Below, in pieces: positions 11,784-22,714 of a stretch of 64,000 bases of DNA (its first letter is position 1; every line of letters starts with the position of its first letter). Source of the stretch: Magnolia sinica (lineage: Eukaryota > Streptophyta > Magnoliopsida > Magnoliales > Magnoliaceae); the NCBI RefSeq assembly GCF_029962835.1, contig NC_080584.1, forward strand, positions 83,108,862-83,172,861. Direction: 5' to 3'. The notes under the pieces are model-generated. The model ran no database searches. It was not told the DNA's origin and saw only the letters and a program-made list of their open reading frames with translations. The translations under genes and the position numbers were made by a program.

Positions 11784-11916
11784 GACTTTTTGCTTCTTTA
11801 AAAGATGCATTCTCAAATTAAGTTCCTCTTACTTTTGCCCTAATTAGACGGTGTGACTAGTTCAGTCCGGTTGGAGGTCGGGTTTGAGGATCTAGTGCCG
11901 CGAAAATCAAAATCCA

Positions 11917-11980
11917 TTCAATCAGATTGATTTGTAAAGAAAGAAGAAGAGTTCAATCAGATTGATTTGTAAAGAAAGAA
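11917..11980. repeat. 29-bp direct repeat, period 35
   Basis: TTCAATCAGATTGATTTGTA plus AAGAAAGAA occurs at 11917 and again, without change, at 11952. It lies just upstream of the F-box gene on the minus strand, where a 5' UTR or promoter would be. Confidence 0.75.
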
Positions 11981-12126
11981 TGAAAAAAAAATTTGAATGC
12001 TTACCAAAACCTGGGCGCTGTGAAAATCAAGTCTAAATAAGCATAAGAAGAGAAAGATAAGAATCACTAAATATTTGGGAACTCTTACTGACGTAAATAC
12101 ATGAGATAACCTTAATTAGGTTGGAC

Positions 12127-12651
12127 GCGGATTTCTTGCGAAAGTCTTTCGCACGAATTTCTGGGATGAGAAACTAGGTGGGACCCACCGTGATGTTTGT
12201 GATCAATCCACTCCGTCCATCCCTTTTTAGAGCTCATTTTAGTATATATGAGTAAATATAAGAAAGATCAAAGAATCAAGTGGGCCAGACGAGAGGGAAC
12301 AGTGGGGAACGGAATGCTTACCTTTGAAACCTTTCCGGGCTCCACTTGATGTTTATATTCAATCCAAACCGTTTATAAGGTCATTCCCATTGGGATGAAC
12401 AGAAATCACAAGAATTTTAGCTTGATACAAAAACTTTCCATATATGAATTTTCAACGGTGGTCGTTCAATCCTCTCTGTTTCCTCTCGTGGAGCCCACAT
12501 GAGTCTTGGATCGGTCTAATTTTTGGGTTGATGCCCTAAAATGGCCTTCCAAAATTGATGAACGGAGTAGATTTCTCACAAACATCAAGTTGGTTCCCAA
12601 CTATCTTTCCATCCGAGTAATTTTATGCGAAAGGCTTTTGCAGTAAATCCG
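12127..12651. mobile_element. miniature inverted-repeat element, family B
   Basis: The left end GCGGATTTCTTGCGAAAGTC is mirrored by the right end GCGAAAGGCTTTTGCAGTAAATCCGC read in reverse. Inside, GATGTTTGTGA on the left is answered by TCACAAACATC on the right. No coding capacity. Similar elements are at 13691, 16020, 16529 and 54000. The superfamily is inferred to be Mutator-like from the long inverted ends; I could not find a clean target duplication for this copy. Confidence 0.65.
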
Positions 12652-12660
12652 CATCGACGA

Positions 12661-13163
12661 GAAACGGATTCGCTACTCCCGCCCGGTGGTTATTAGTCGG
12701 TGCTATGCGGGCCCACTATTAATTATATCTTTTATCCATGCGGTTCATTTTAGATCTTGATACCAAAACCGAGAGGGATATAAATCTCAAGTGGACCACA
12801 TCGCAGGAAAATAATGGTGATTTGATAGCCACCATTAGAATCCTCCTAAGTCCCACCTTGCTGTTTACTTGGCATCCAATCTATTGATTAGGCTATACAG
12901 AACTAGATGAAGGGAAAAACAAAGATCAGCTTGATCCAAAACTTTTATGGCCCTCAAAAAGTTTCTAATGGTCGACGTTCAATCAACACCATATCTTATA
13001 CGTGGTCCAATTGAGATTGGGATATACCTCATTTTTGGACTCTTGTATTAAAATTATCATGAAAAATATATACACAGGAAGGATGAAACACATAAATCAT
13101 GATGGGCCCACAGCGCACCGACCACTGGCCATTGGATAATGGCAGGAGTAGACAATCCGTTTC
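12661..13163. mobile_element. miniature inverted-repeat element, family A
   Basis: The ends are GAAACGGATTCGCTACTCCC on the left and GGAGTAGACAATCCGTTTC on the right, about 500 bp apart, with an inner mirrored pair around GGGCCCAC. It abuts the family B element on its left within ten bases. Other copies of family A are at 18349, 41490 and 55048. Confidence 0.7.
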
Positions 13164-13690
13164 CGTACTTAGTAACTTAGTACTCTTATCCTACTGAGTC
13201 AGCGTACTGAGTCAACGTTACTCATTTATTTTATCGACTCCCTTCATCCATATTAACAAATAATATTAGGTTTGGAAAAGAAAAAGGAAGCTTATGCAAA
13301 GCACAAGTGAAACACACCATAGGAAATAGTTTGATTGAAACTCTATCATTGAAAGTCTCTTGGAGGCCACAAAAATCAAGTTGATGTTTGTGTTTTCTCT
13401 TCATCCGTATCTTTTTGATATTATGAACAGGTTGGATAGAAAATAAACATTATTGTGGGCCCTCGGAAGGTTTCAACAGTAGAAATCACTATTCCACACT
13501 GTTTCTTGTGGCATGGTCCACTTGATCATTGGATTTACTGAAAATTTGGGATCATTCTTTAAAATTAGCAGGAAAACTGGATGAATAACGTGGATAAACC
13601 ACATACATTTACAGTGGTCCCAACTGAGTTTACCCAGCACGATGAAAGCGTAGTGAGTAGCGCAGTCCAATTTCATCCAGTTCCCCATGG

Positions 13691-14601
13691 GATACGGATT
13701 TCCTGCGAAAGGCTTCCGCAGGAAGTTCCGGCACTGGAAATCGAGGTGGGGCCTCATACTTTTTGTGAGCTCATTTTTGGATATTAAAACAAAAGTGAGC
13801 CGATCAAAGACTTGAGTGGGCTGCACAAAATGAAAAGGTGGTTAGGAAAATTCCTACCATTGAAACCTCTCTGGGCCGGGTCGACAGTGATGTCAACATG
13901 CCATCTATACCATTCATAACCTCATTCCTAATAAGATTAACTAAAAACACAAATATTAGCATGATTCAAAATTTCTGTGGCTCATAAATATTTTAACTAT
14001 GGACGTTCAATTCTCACCTAATTGGCCCATTTAAACAATAGATTTGGTTGATTTTTTACCTTAATTTTTTAAATTAACTCACAAAACAGATGAAAGAGGT
14101 GAATTTCTCGTAAACATCTTTGTCTAAGTTCCTGCGCAGGAAACTTAGGTGGGGCCTACATTAATGTTTGTGAGAAATCTACCCAGCCATGCAGCCATCC
14201 GTTTTTAGCTCGTTTTAAAGCATGGGGCAAAAAATGAGGATGGAGGACTCAAGTGAGCCGCACTATAAGAAAATGTGGATAAGGAGATTTATACTATTTT
14301 AACCTCCCTACGTTGACAGTGATGTTTACCTGCCATCCATGTAGCTCATAACGTCATTCTTACTGCGATAAATTTAAAACACAAATATCAGCACGTATGT
14401 GGCCCATGAATATTTCAACCGTTGAAGTTCAATCATCACGTTGTCCACCCATTTGAGTATTGGATCCGACTCATTTCTTTCTCGTGACCTATAATGAGCT
14501 TGCAAAATAGATGAACAGGGTGGATTTCTCACAAACATCACCGCGGTACTACATAAATTTCCAGCGCATCACTGGAAAGGCTTTCGCAGCGAATCTGCAT
14601 C
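13691..14601. mobile_element. two family B elements head to tail
   Basis: It begins GATACGGATTTCCTGCGAAAG and ends GAAAGGCTTTCGCAGCGAAT. In the middle (14128-14170) a third end, CCTGCGCAGGAAACTTAGGT, leads into a second GATGTTTGTGAGAAATC-type... start near 14163. So two related units of about 450 bp share the segment. Their inner text (ACCATTGAAACCTC, CATGCCATCTATACC / CTGCCATCCATGTAG) is repeated in the same order. Confidence 0.6.
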
Positions 14602-14607
14602 TGGCAA

Positions 14608-15322
14608 TGTTAAGAGCACAGAGATATCACTGTGCATGGGGCTCATAGAGATGTCCGCGACAAATTCACTCTGTCCACACTACAAGAAAAGGAGGCTTTA
14701 GCCTACTTCAAAATCGTGGCTAAAAAGGTTAAAAACTAAGGCTAAAGCATTTAGCCTCAGTTTTGTCAGGTTTTTCAAAGGCTTTAGCCTCAGTTTTAGC
14801 AGCCGAGGCTAAAATGACTTTTATATTCTCGATTCTTCAAGTGAAGTTAAAAGAATATTTTTAGCTTCAGTTTTCTCGAAATGAGGCTAAATCAAAATTT
14901 TAGCCTCTAATGTTTTCAAACGAAATGAGGCCATATGTTTTTAAAGACCTCGATATGGCATGATTATAAAAATACTTCAGGTCTAAAATTCATGTATGCT
15001 ATACCACAGGAAACAGTGATGATGGAGCACTTGGGATGACATAAGTTTTTTTTATTATTATTGAATTTACTTTTATTTGTACAGCTTTTTCAAGTAGCAG
15101 TAATTCTATAAATGGTTTGGATGGCACATAAACATCATGTTCAACTTTGGCGTTGTTGTTCCCACTGTTTTATTGGTATGGGCACCTAAGTTTTGGATCT
15201 TACTGATTTTATAATCCTGCCCTATTGTGGTATATCAAAATGGACATACGAGTGGATTTGTTACGGACATCTCTGTGTACCCCACGCAGCCCCAGACATA
15301 GAGATATTTATGTGCCCCGGCT
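14608..15322. mobile_element. inverted-repeat element with about 65-bp ends
   Basis: The left arm (14608-14676, AGCACAGAGATATCACTGTG ... GAGATGTCCGCGACAAAT) is the reverse complement, with drift, of 15244-15322 (ATTTGTTACGGACATCTC ... GAGATATTTATGTGC). It is interrupted just after its left arm by a CACTA end that starts at 14678. The inner sequence resumes near 15000 with TATACCACAGGAAACAGTGA, a phrase found in family A elements. Confidence 0.65.
14678..14960. mobile_element. CACTA end nested in another element
   Basis: CACTACAAGAAAAGGAGGCT at 14678 is a CACTA terminus. The next 270 bases hold many copies of a subterminal motif AGGCTAAA / TTTAGCCTC in both orientations (14698, 14748, 14780, 14812, 14886, 14900). 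This motif differs from the CCGTAGC motif of the element at 5383, so it is a second CACTA family. No right terminus of this type was found. Non-autonomous and probably internally deleted. Confidence 0.65.
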
Positions 15323-15387
15323 CACAGGCAATCTGTTACCGTTGATAGAATGTTTCAACGGTAGGATCATTGTCATGTGTTGGGTCC

Positions 15388-15455
15388 CTCGACCGGTCGA
15401 GGCCTCGGCTTGACTAGTCAAGGGTTACGCAGTCGGTGCACGGATTGCATAAATT
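15388..15455 (+). mobile_element. small fragment of a Copia LTR
   Basis: The reverse complement of this stretch matches part of the LTRs of the element at 33249-38461: a run of TCGACCGGTCGA-type palindromes (CCTCGACCGGTCGAGG, CTTGACTAGTCAAG) next to TACGCAGTC and a following AAATTT. It is only about 70 bp, wedged between the 14608 element and a CACTA right end. An old fossil fragment. Confidence 0.55.
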
Positions 15456-15521
15456 TTTTGGTTTATATCCGTAGCAAAAATCTAGCACAGTCCGTAACCT
15501 TTACTCAATTTTTTGGTAGTG
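15456..15521. mobile_element. right terminus of a CACTA element
   Basis: The end CAATTTTTTGGTAGTG (15506-15521) is the mirror of CACTACAAGAAA-type termini. It is preceded by TCCGTAGCAAAAATC and GTCCGTAACC, the subterminal motif of the element at 5383, not of the one at 14678. The three bases outside (ATT) do not match those before either CACTA left end in the window. Confidence 0.55.
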
Positions 15522-15524
15522 ATT

Positions 15525-15965
15525 TGGAGAGATCACATTAGGGCATGATCGAAGAATGAGTCCGATCCAAAGATCTAAAGGACCCCACCACAGAAAATAA
15601 TGGGGAGAGTGATGCCCACCATTAAAAAGTTCTAAGGGCCACAAAAGTTTTCGATCAAGCTAATATTTGTGTTTTCCCTTTTTCATGTCTACGTTAACAC
15701 ATGAACAGATTGGATCTCATATAAAAATCATGGTGGACCTTTTGAAGGTTTCAATGGTGGGCATCACTCTCATCACTATTTTCTATGGTGGGGTCCACCC
15801 CTGCCTTGGATCTACCTCGTTCTTTGGACCATATCCTAAAATGATCTCTCCAAATGTATGGACGGTGGGGATACAACACACACATTATGGTGGTGCCCAC
15901 AGAACTTGGTGACGTCACTTCAGTAGCTAGTTTGGCTACTCAACCTCTATCAGCATCCAATCTGC
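15525..15965. mobile_element. miniature element, family F
   Basis: Non-coding. It shares the ordered phrases AAAATAATGGGGAGAGTGAT, CATTAAAAAGTT, GATCAAGCTAATATTTGTG, AAATGATCTCTCCAAATG and the right end GTGACGTCACTTCAGTAGCTAG with 17830-18310. Only the right end could be placed (near 15950); the left is overrun by the CACTA terminus. Confidence 0.5.
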
Positions 15966-16019
15966 GTCAGCTAATCAACCTCTGTCAGTATCCGATCCAT
16001 GTCCTCTAATGACACACGC

Positions 16020-16510
16020 AATTTGCTAAGTTCGCTGGAAATCTAGGTGGGGCCCACCATGATGTTTGTGAGAAATCTATCCTGTTCATCCGTTTTTTGA
16101 GTTTATTTTAGGACTTGAACCCAAAAGTGAGCGAGATACAGTACTCAGTTGAGTTGTGTTGAAGGAAAAGTGGTAGGGAAATTCCTATCGTTGAAACCTC
16201 CTTGGGGTCGACAGTAATGTTTACATGCCATCTATACCATTCATAACGTCATTCCTACTAGGATTAGCTAAGAACACAAATATTATCCTTATTCAAAACT
16301 TATGTGACCTACGAATATTTCAACTGCGTAAGTTCAATCTTCACGTTTTCGACTCACTTGAGTATTGAATTCGGCTCATTTTGATATGCATGTCCTAAAA
16401 TGATCTCATAAAATAGATGGACGGATTAGATTTTTCAAAAACATCACGGTGGGTCCCACTTAGGTTTTCAGTGCAGAACTTCATGTGAAAGGCTTTCGCA
16501 TAAAATACAC
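16020..16510. mobile_element. miniature inverted-repeat element, family B
   Basis: The left part TCTAGGTGGGGCCCACCATG ATGTTTGTGAGAAATC is answered by CAAAAACATCACGGTGGGTCCCACTTAGG and GTGAAAGGCTTTCGCATAAA on the right. About 490 bp, no coding. The left terminus is more decayed than the right. Confidence 0.6.
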
Positions 16511-16528
16511 AAGGTGGTTTTTTCGAAC

Positions 16529-17027
16529 GCGGATTTCCTGTTAGAGCCTTTCACACGCTAGAAACCTAGGTGGGGCCACCATGATGTTTTTGAGAAATCT
16601 ACCCCGTCCAACTATTTTTCCTTATCATTTTAGGGCATTATCCCAAAACTGAGGCAGATCCAAATCTGAAGTGGACCACACCACAAGTAGCAGCGGTGAT
16701 AATGATTCTCACCGTTAAATATTTTTTAGGGCCCACCGTGATATTTATTTGACATCCTAGATTAGGTCATACAGACCTAGATGATGAAAAAAGCAAATAT
16801 CAGCTTGATCCAAAATTTTGGTAGCCCCAGGAATTTTGTAATGGTGAGAGTTCAATAAACACTGTGTGGCCCACTTGAGATTTTGATCTACCTCAGTTTT
16901 GGGTTCATACCATAATATTATTTTTAAAAATGTATGGACGACGTGGATATATCATTAACATCTTGGTAGGACCCACCTAGCATCCTAGCGGAAGAATTTC
17001 CTATGAAAGGTAACGGCCGCATCCTTC
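16529..17027. mobile_element. miniature inverted-repeat element, family B
   Basis: It starts GCGGATTTCCTGTTAGAGCC and CTAGGTGGGGCCACCATGAT, and ends ACCCACCTAGCATCC, TTTCCTATGAAAGG, GGCCGC in mirror order. It lies 20 bases beyond the preceding family B copy. Non-coding. Confidence 0.6.
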
Positions 17028-17290
17028 GGGAAGTTAGAGAATACGGTGAAGATGCGTACCAAAGAAAAAAACTTGCTCTTTCAAACTCGCGCATAAGAGA
17101 GCCTTCATCCAAACTGTCTACCTTAATGGTTAATAGAACCATGGTCAAGTCATGTCTTAGTGCGAACTATTGGATGATAAATTTTCAAAATATACAGTAG
17201 AGATGTCATCCCCCAAAAAGGGCAAAACCGGATAAATTGGCGTTATACAATTTTGGGGTGCGTTGCCGTCACCAATTATGTAGTCCTCCA

Positions 17291-17293
<3 letters not shown>

Positions 17294-17346
<53 letters not shown>
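17294..17346. repeat. (AT)n microsatellite
   Basis: About 26 uninterrupted AT units. Likely to vary in length between individuals. Confidence 0.95.
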
Positions 17347-17348
<2 letters not shown>

Positions 17349-17359
17349 ATTTTGATGAT

Positions 17360-18320
17360 CTCTGTGGTTTCTTCATACCAAGCAGACCCAAGTGCGGGAA
17401 CATTTTGTGAATGATGCCCACCGTTGAAACCTTTCTACAGCCCATCATGCTGTTTATGTTACATCCAATCTGTCCGTAACGTCACACAGAACTGTATGAA
17501 GGGACCAAACAAATATCATCTTGATCCAAAACTTTTGTGGCCCTAAGAAGTTTTCAATGGTAGGCGTTCAATCCCTACTACTTTCTATGTTATGGTCCAC
17601 TCGGGCTTTGGATTTGCTTAATTTTTATGCTAGCCCTAAAATGATTTTTCCAAATGGATGAACGGTGTGGATATAATATTTATATCATGGTGGGGCCACG
17701 GAACTTAGCTAGCGACGGTAACACACCTTAAGGTCAGTGGCGTGTAGCACACCAGCCATTCCGATTCCTACGCGGAAGGAGACGTGGATTAGATACCGAA
17801 AGGTTGAGCAGGGGTCGGCTACTAAACTGACATAACCAATTTATGTGGGCCTCACTATGATGTATATGTTATATCCACACCGACCATCCATTTTTAGATA
17901 TCGTTTTAGGGTATGAACCAAAGAATGAGGTAAATAAAAATCTGTAACGGACTCCACCAAAGAAAATAGTGGGGAGAGTGATTCCCATTGTTGAAACTAT
18001 CCTAAGGCCCATCATAATGTTTATTTGAAATCCAATCTATTCAAAAGTTTAAAAAGATCATGAAATAAGGGAAAACACAAATATCAACTTGATATAAAAC
18101 TTTTGTGACTTTTAAAAGTTTTTAATGGTGGGCGTCACTGTCCCACTGTTTTTTGTGTTGGGGTCCACTGGAGCTTTGGATTTAACTCGTTTTTTTGGAT
18201 ATTGCCCTAAAATGATCTCTCCAAATGGATGGAAGGTGTGGATACAAAACATAGATCATGGTGGGGCCACGGAACTTGTTGACGTCACTTCATTAGCTAG
18301 TATCGCTACGCAACCTGTCC
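17360..18320. mobile_element. two family F miniature elements in a row
   Basis: Two stretches (about 17360-17715 and 17825-18310) repeat the phrases CATCTTGATCCAAAACTTTTG, TTTTCAATGGTAGGCGTTCA / TTTTTAATGGTGGGCGTCAC, TCCAAATGGATG and GGTGGGGCCACGGAACTT in the same order. The second has a visible mirrored pair (ATGTATATGTTATATCCACACC on the left, GTGTGGATACAAAACATAG on the right). Both are non-coding. Confidence 0.55.
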
Positions 18321-18348
18321 GTAGCTAATCCGTGCCCGGAAGATGAGA

Positions 18349-18837
18349 GGTGCTATGTGGGCCCCACCATGATTTATTTGTTTCATCCATGCCTTCCATC
18401 TATTTTTCTAGATCATTTTAAGGTATTAGACCAAAAACAAGGTTTATCCCAATCTCAAGTGGACCACATTACAGGAAACAGTGTTGAATGAATGTCGACC
18501 ATTAAAAACTTTTCAGGGGCCATAAAAGTTTTGGATCAATTTGATCTTTGTTTTTTCCCTTAATCTAGGTTTGTATGACCTAATCAACAGATTGGATATC
18601 AAATAAACAGTACAGTGGGCCTTAAGAGGATTTTAATGGGGGATATCCAATCACTATTGTTTTCCTTTGGTGTGATCCACATGAGATTTATATACCTCTC
18701 ACTTTTGGTATCAAGAAATAAAATGATCTATAAAATGGATGAATGGCATGGATGAAACACATACATCATGGTAGAGCCCACAAAGTACCGACCACCAGCC
18801 CCGGGGCTAGTGTCAGGGCGAGTAGCCAATCCGTTTC
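18349..18837. mobile_element. miniature inverted-repeat element, family A
   Basis: The inner mirrored pair is GTGGGCCCCACCATGATTTA on the left and CATACATCATGGTAGAGCCCAC on the right. The right end GCGAGTAGCCAATCCGTTTC is intact; the matching left terminus is decayed. Its text follows the copies at 41490 and 55048 closely (ACATTACAGGAAACAGTGTT, TGACCTAATCAACA). Confidence 0.65.
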
Positions 18838-18840
18838 TAG

Positions 18841-19846
18841 AGGAGGTTTCATCCTTCTTGAGCTTCTGAGAAATCAAATATCGGGTCAATGATTGTTGAC
18901 CCGTATTAGGATCGGGTGCACAGCAGGTGTACTCTCAGTGAGTGCACACACACAACAGTTGTGGCGCCCACAGTGATTTTTAGAGAAATCCACTCCGTCC
19001 ATGATGCTCCATGGGTCCAACTGAGTCGTCTGACCGGAGATGAGGTAGATCCAAAGCTTAGGTGATCCCCACGACCTGTTTTGTGTGATAAGATGGCATT
19101 TTCTAACGACCTAATGGCTGGATTTCTTCTGATCTTGATCCATTCCTATCAGAAAGCTCCTAAGGTCTAAAGGCTATCCCCATAGTGATTATTAGTTGGT
19201 TTTAAAGCCCATGTAGTGAGGTCTTCCAATCTTAGCTTGTGTGTCACTCTCAACTTGATTTTAGAGTTAATGAATAGTGGATTTGGAGATTCAAGCCCCA
19301 CCAATGATGTTTCTCAAGATCCATACTGTACAGGAGGTTCTTGGGTTCCTCAGGGTTTGTAAGGTGTAGGAATACAATTAGACTCCTAAATTAACGGTCA
19401 TATTGGCCTTAAATCGGAGGAGTGTCCACGGGGCTTCTCCCCAAGGATCAATGATCAATGGTTGAATGATTTGATTAAAGTGCAGCGAATGATCCTTTGG
19501 GCCCTTAGGATCCTTCGATATGAATGCATAGATACGCCCTCAGATCAACAGTTAGTTCACGTAACTTATAGTTAGATTGTTTCTAAGCAATCGATTTATT
19601 GTCTTAGGATTTCTCAGAGAAATCTAAATGGAATTGATCTATCTGATCCAAAATTAAATGGTTGTATTAATATGAATTTTAAGTAGGTATGGTACAAATG
19701 GTGGATCTTGTGAGTTTGGTCCCAAATCTAGTAACCTGCGGTTGAAATAAGATAGGCAGATTATAAATGATTAGACAATGTGCGTTCCCACACACATACG
19801 TACTTAGATGGTAGCCTCCACCTTTAGTGTCAGAGGATTGCATATT

Positions 19847-19878
<32 letters not shown>

Positions 19879-20010
19879 CCCTTGGATGGCCCGAGCCTGA
19901 GGTTGATCTTGGCCTGGATTTTGAACTGTTTTGGGTCGGCCGTCGGGCTAGTAAAATTCAAAATCTTGATTTTGAAGCTCCGAGATCGGCCCATTGACAC
20001 ATTTATCTTC
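18841..20010. repeat. repeat block R2/R3, copy a
   Basis: R2 (18841-19846) matches 28779-29780 at roughly nineteen bases in twenty by eye, starting AGGAGGTTT and ending CAGAGGATTGCATAT. R3 (19891-20010, around TTGATCTTGGCCTGGATTTT) matches 30908-31028. In this copy R2 and R3 are about 45 bp apart, joined through a (GA)n run at 19850-19873; in copy b they are about 1.1 kb apart. No open frame is conserved. Nature unknown: segmental duplication or an unclassified element. Confidence 0.7.
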
Positions 20011-20289
20011 AACTTCTGTTAATTTTTTTCTAAAATGACTAAAATGCCCATCAAGTCGCATTTGGGGTCATTTAGCACAAGGAAACATAGTTAAATGGTG
20101 GGAATCAAATGTAAATGCATAAAATAAGTATGTTTGGAGAGTAGTTCGGAGGTAGTAAATGTATGATCAATTTACCATATTTTCATGCGTTCCAAATTCC
20201 TTCCCAAAAGCTTTGTTTCTAAATCCTATTACCACCGTTTATCATAGATTACCCAGCTTTAAAATCAACACTATGATTACTCCAAGAAT

Positions 20290-20940
20290 TGGTGGGCCCC
20301 ACTATTATCTTTATGTGAAATCAACTCCAATCAATAAGTGTGTCCCATAAATTTAACCATAGAGCCCAAAAATTAGTTCAATGTGTGATTCAGGTGGGCC
20401 ATACCAAGGAAAAGTTGGGAGAGAGACACTCTTGATTTTTTGAAAGGCACACGGTGATGATTATATGAAATCTACTCCATGTTTTAGATACAAAGCTAAA
20501 ATGTAGATATATAGACAAAAACAATCAGGCCCATTCTCGATTCATATGGGATACACGAAAGAAAATAATTTAAGGATGGAGGGTTACTATTTTCGTTCTT
20601 ATGGCCGGTTCGAATCATGGAGTAATTTGATATTTGGGCCACGGCTCAAATTAAGCGACACACTTAGTCATTGGGTGGATTTTACATAAACATTAAGATG
20701 GCCATGTCACACAATATTTTTAAGTGCCAAATGGGTTCACATCAAGAGTTCTCTGCATTAAAATAACTTTGTTGGCTTTCAGAATTGATATACCGGCCCT
20801 ACTTTAATGTTCACGTGAAATCCACCCTGATCATTAGGTGTGCCACTCCATTTTAGTTTTAGAGCCCCAAAATCGGCCCAGATCATGATTCAAGTGGGCC
20901 ATATGAAGGGAAACAGTTAGGAGAGGTAAACCCTTGTATA
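20290..20940. repeat. dispersed non-coding repeat with internal direct copy
   Basis: The stretch from GGGCCCCACTATTATC (20294) to AGTTGGGAGAGAGACACTC is repeated in drifted form from GGCCCTACTTTAATGTTCAC (20804) to AGTTAGGAGAGGTAAACCC. Between them (20620-20730) lies an inverted relative (GGGCCACGGCTC, TTACATAAACATTAAGATGG). It is another miniature-element family made of two arms, non-coding. Confidence 0.45.
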
Positions 20941-20949
20941 TTCAAGTGG

Positions 20950-21428
20950 GCCTAGGGTTCTCTCTCGACCGCAACCGTACGCCGCTATTTCATGCCAGGA
21001 ACTGTTTAGATGTTGTGGCTTCACCCGCTGATCCTCTTTGCATGGAACTTATCCAACGTTTGGGATGGATTCCCACCATCATGGCCCACCAGATGAGTGT
21101 CTTTGATAAGAAAATGGGGCCCACATCATCATGGTGTGGGTTTCCCGACTGGACGGAGAAGATGGAATTGCCACCTATGGCAAGTTTTTATCGACGGTGT
21201 ATTCCGACGATCCGAGTTGTCTAGATGGACAAGATGGGTCCCCTGACCGTTGTGGGGCCCACCAATCCTATCATAGCTCACCCGAATGCAAATACTCGCG
21301 AGAAATTCCACCATGGCTTTTTCTCATGCGGAAGGTAGATCTTTTCAGGAAGTAGGTGGTTGGCCGTTGCTGCCCTACATAGGACGTCCAAGATGGTGAC
21401 ATGAATCCCCAACAACGGCCCGGATCGC
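20950..21428. repeat. repeat block R1, copy b, left part
   Basis: It matches 4461-4938 from GGCCTAGGGTT to GGCCCGGATCGC. The copy is cut at 21428 by the Copia element and continues at 28402. The last five bases, ATCGC, are the target duplication. Confidence 0.8.
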
Positions 21429-22714
21429 TGTTGCAAAAAATATTAATTTTAATAAAATATATTTCAATACTAAAATTATATAATATATAAAAAGTTGTTT
21501 TGAAAAATACTTTTCTGTGGGGTTTTGGGAATAGTCCCACATGGAAAAGAGAAGAGAAAAAACTGTGGTTTATATGAAGGATGTGGAGTATTATAATATT
21601 TACCTACCTAGTCCGTGGACTATGGACCTTGCTACGCACTGGAATACCCGCGCGCACGCTCGCGCTCGGGCACGGGCTAGGGCTCGATCTTGGTCTCGGT
21701 CTCGGTCTTGGGCACGGGCTCGGTGCGAGGGCGTGGGCATGTGAGGCAGTGTTGCTGTAGAGGCACTAATGGCACACTTTGCACTTCGCACATCCGCATC
21801 GTATCGTTCCTTCGCGACCTTGAGCGAGACGTGTGCGAGTCGCGGTGCGACTAAGTGGCTATGGCAGGTGGCTGGTTAGCAGAGAGACTAAAGGACTGAG
21901 AGAGAAATCTCTCAGTATAAATAGAGGGACTGAAAAGAGTTGTTGCAACAGAAACTGTAACAGCTGAGCTATTAGTGCAGGGTCCAGCTGTTACTGCTGC
22001 ATGGCTAGCCCAACAGCTAGAAAATGGCTAGTTGTTGTCTCACAACAGTCAGCATGAAGCAGCTTAATGGCCCATGCACAATAGTCAGAAAACGGCCATA
22101 AAACGGCTAGTTTTCTAACAACCAGAAATGGCTTAATGAAATTTAAGTCTCTTGACCATAACCCCCTAGCCACCATAGCCTATAAAAGGAGGACCTAGAT
22201 GGGTTTCCAATCCATCTCAACTCACTTCAGCAAACTCATACGAACTAAGATAGCCAGCCCCTCTCCACTTATATATTTTAGTGTTTCCAGCAATGTAGCA
22301 AGGCTTAAACCTTAGCTTGGAGAACAGACCATCGGTGTGGTCTAGGACGGTTCAACTGAACCAGTGGCTGAAGATTTGAACTGACCTATGTAGAAGTCGA
22401 AACTACTTTTTCTCTTCTTTTCTTCTTCTCTTGAGATTTTTTCCTTTATACTGTAATACTGCCAGAAAGTGTGTAATTGAGTTCCATTTAGTGGGCCTTT
22501 GTGTTTGCTGAACGCAAACCCACACCAGGCTCGTTGTATCCTAGAAGCTGTTTGCCTGTAACCTATCAGCATACTCAATTCACTTGAGTAGGGGCAAATA
22601 ACGCTTTAAGGACAGCATTTCAGACGTGCTTCAGCCTGTCCTAATTTCTGATTATTTTGTAATTTTCGGTTTCCACATTATACAGAAATACATTAATCTG
22701 TATAATTTTCAACA
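21429..22714 (+). repeat. 5' LTR of the Copia element
   Basis: It runs from TGTTGCAAAAAATATT to TTTTCAACA. It carries a GC-rich run of GCTCGGGCAC-type units (about 21650-21730), a TATAAATAGAGG box near 21918 that suits the promoter, and TATAAAAGGAGG near 22181. Confidence 0.9.
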
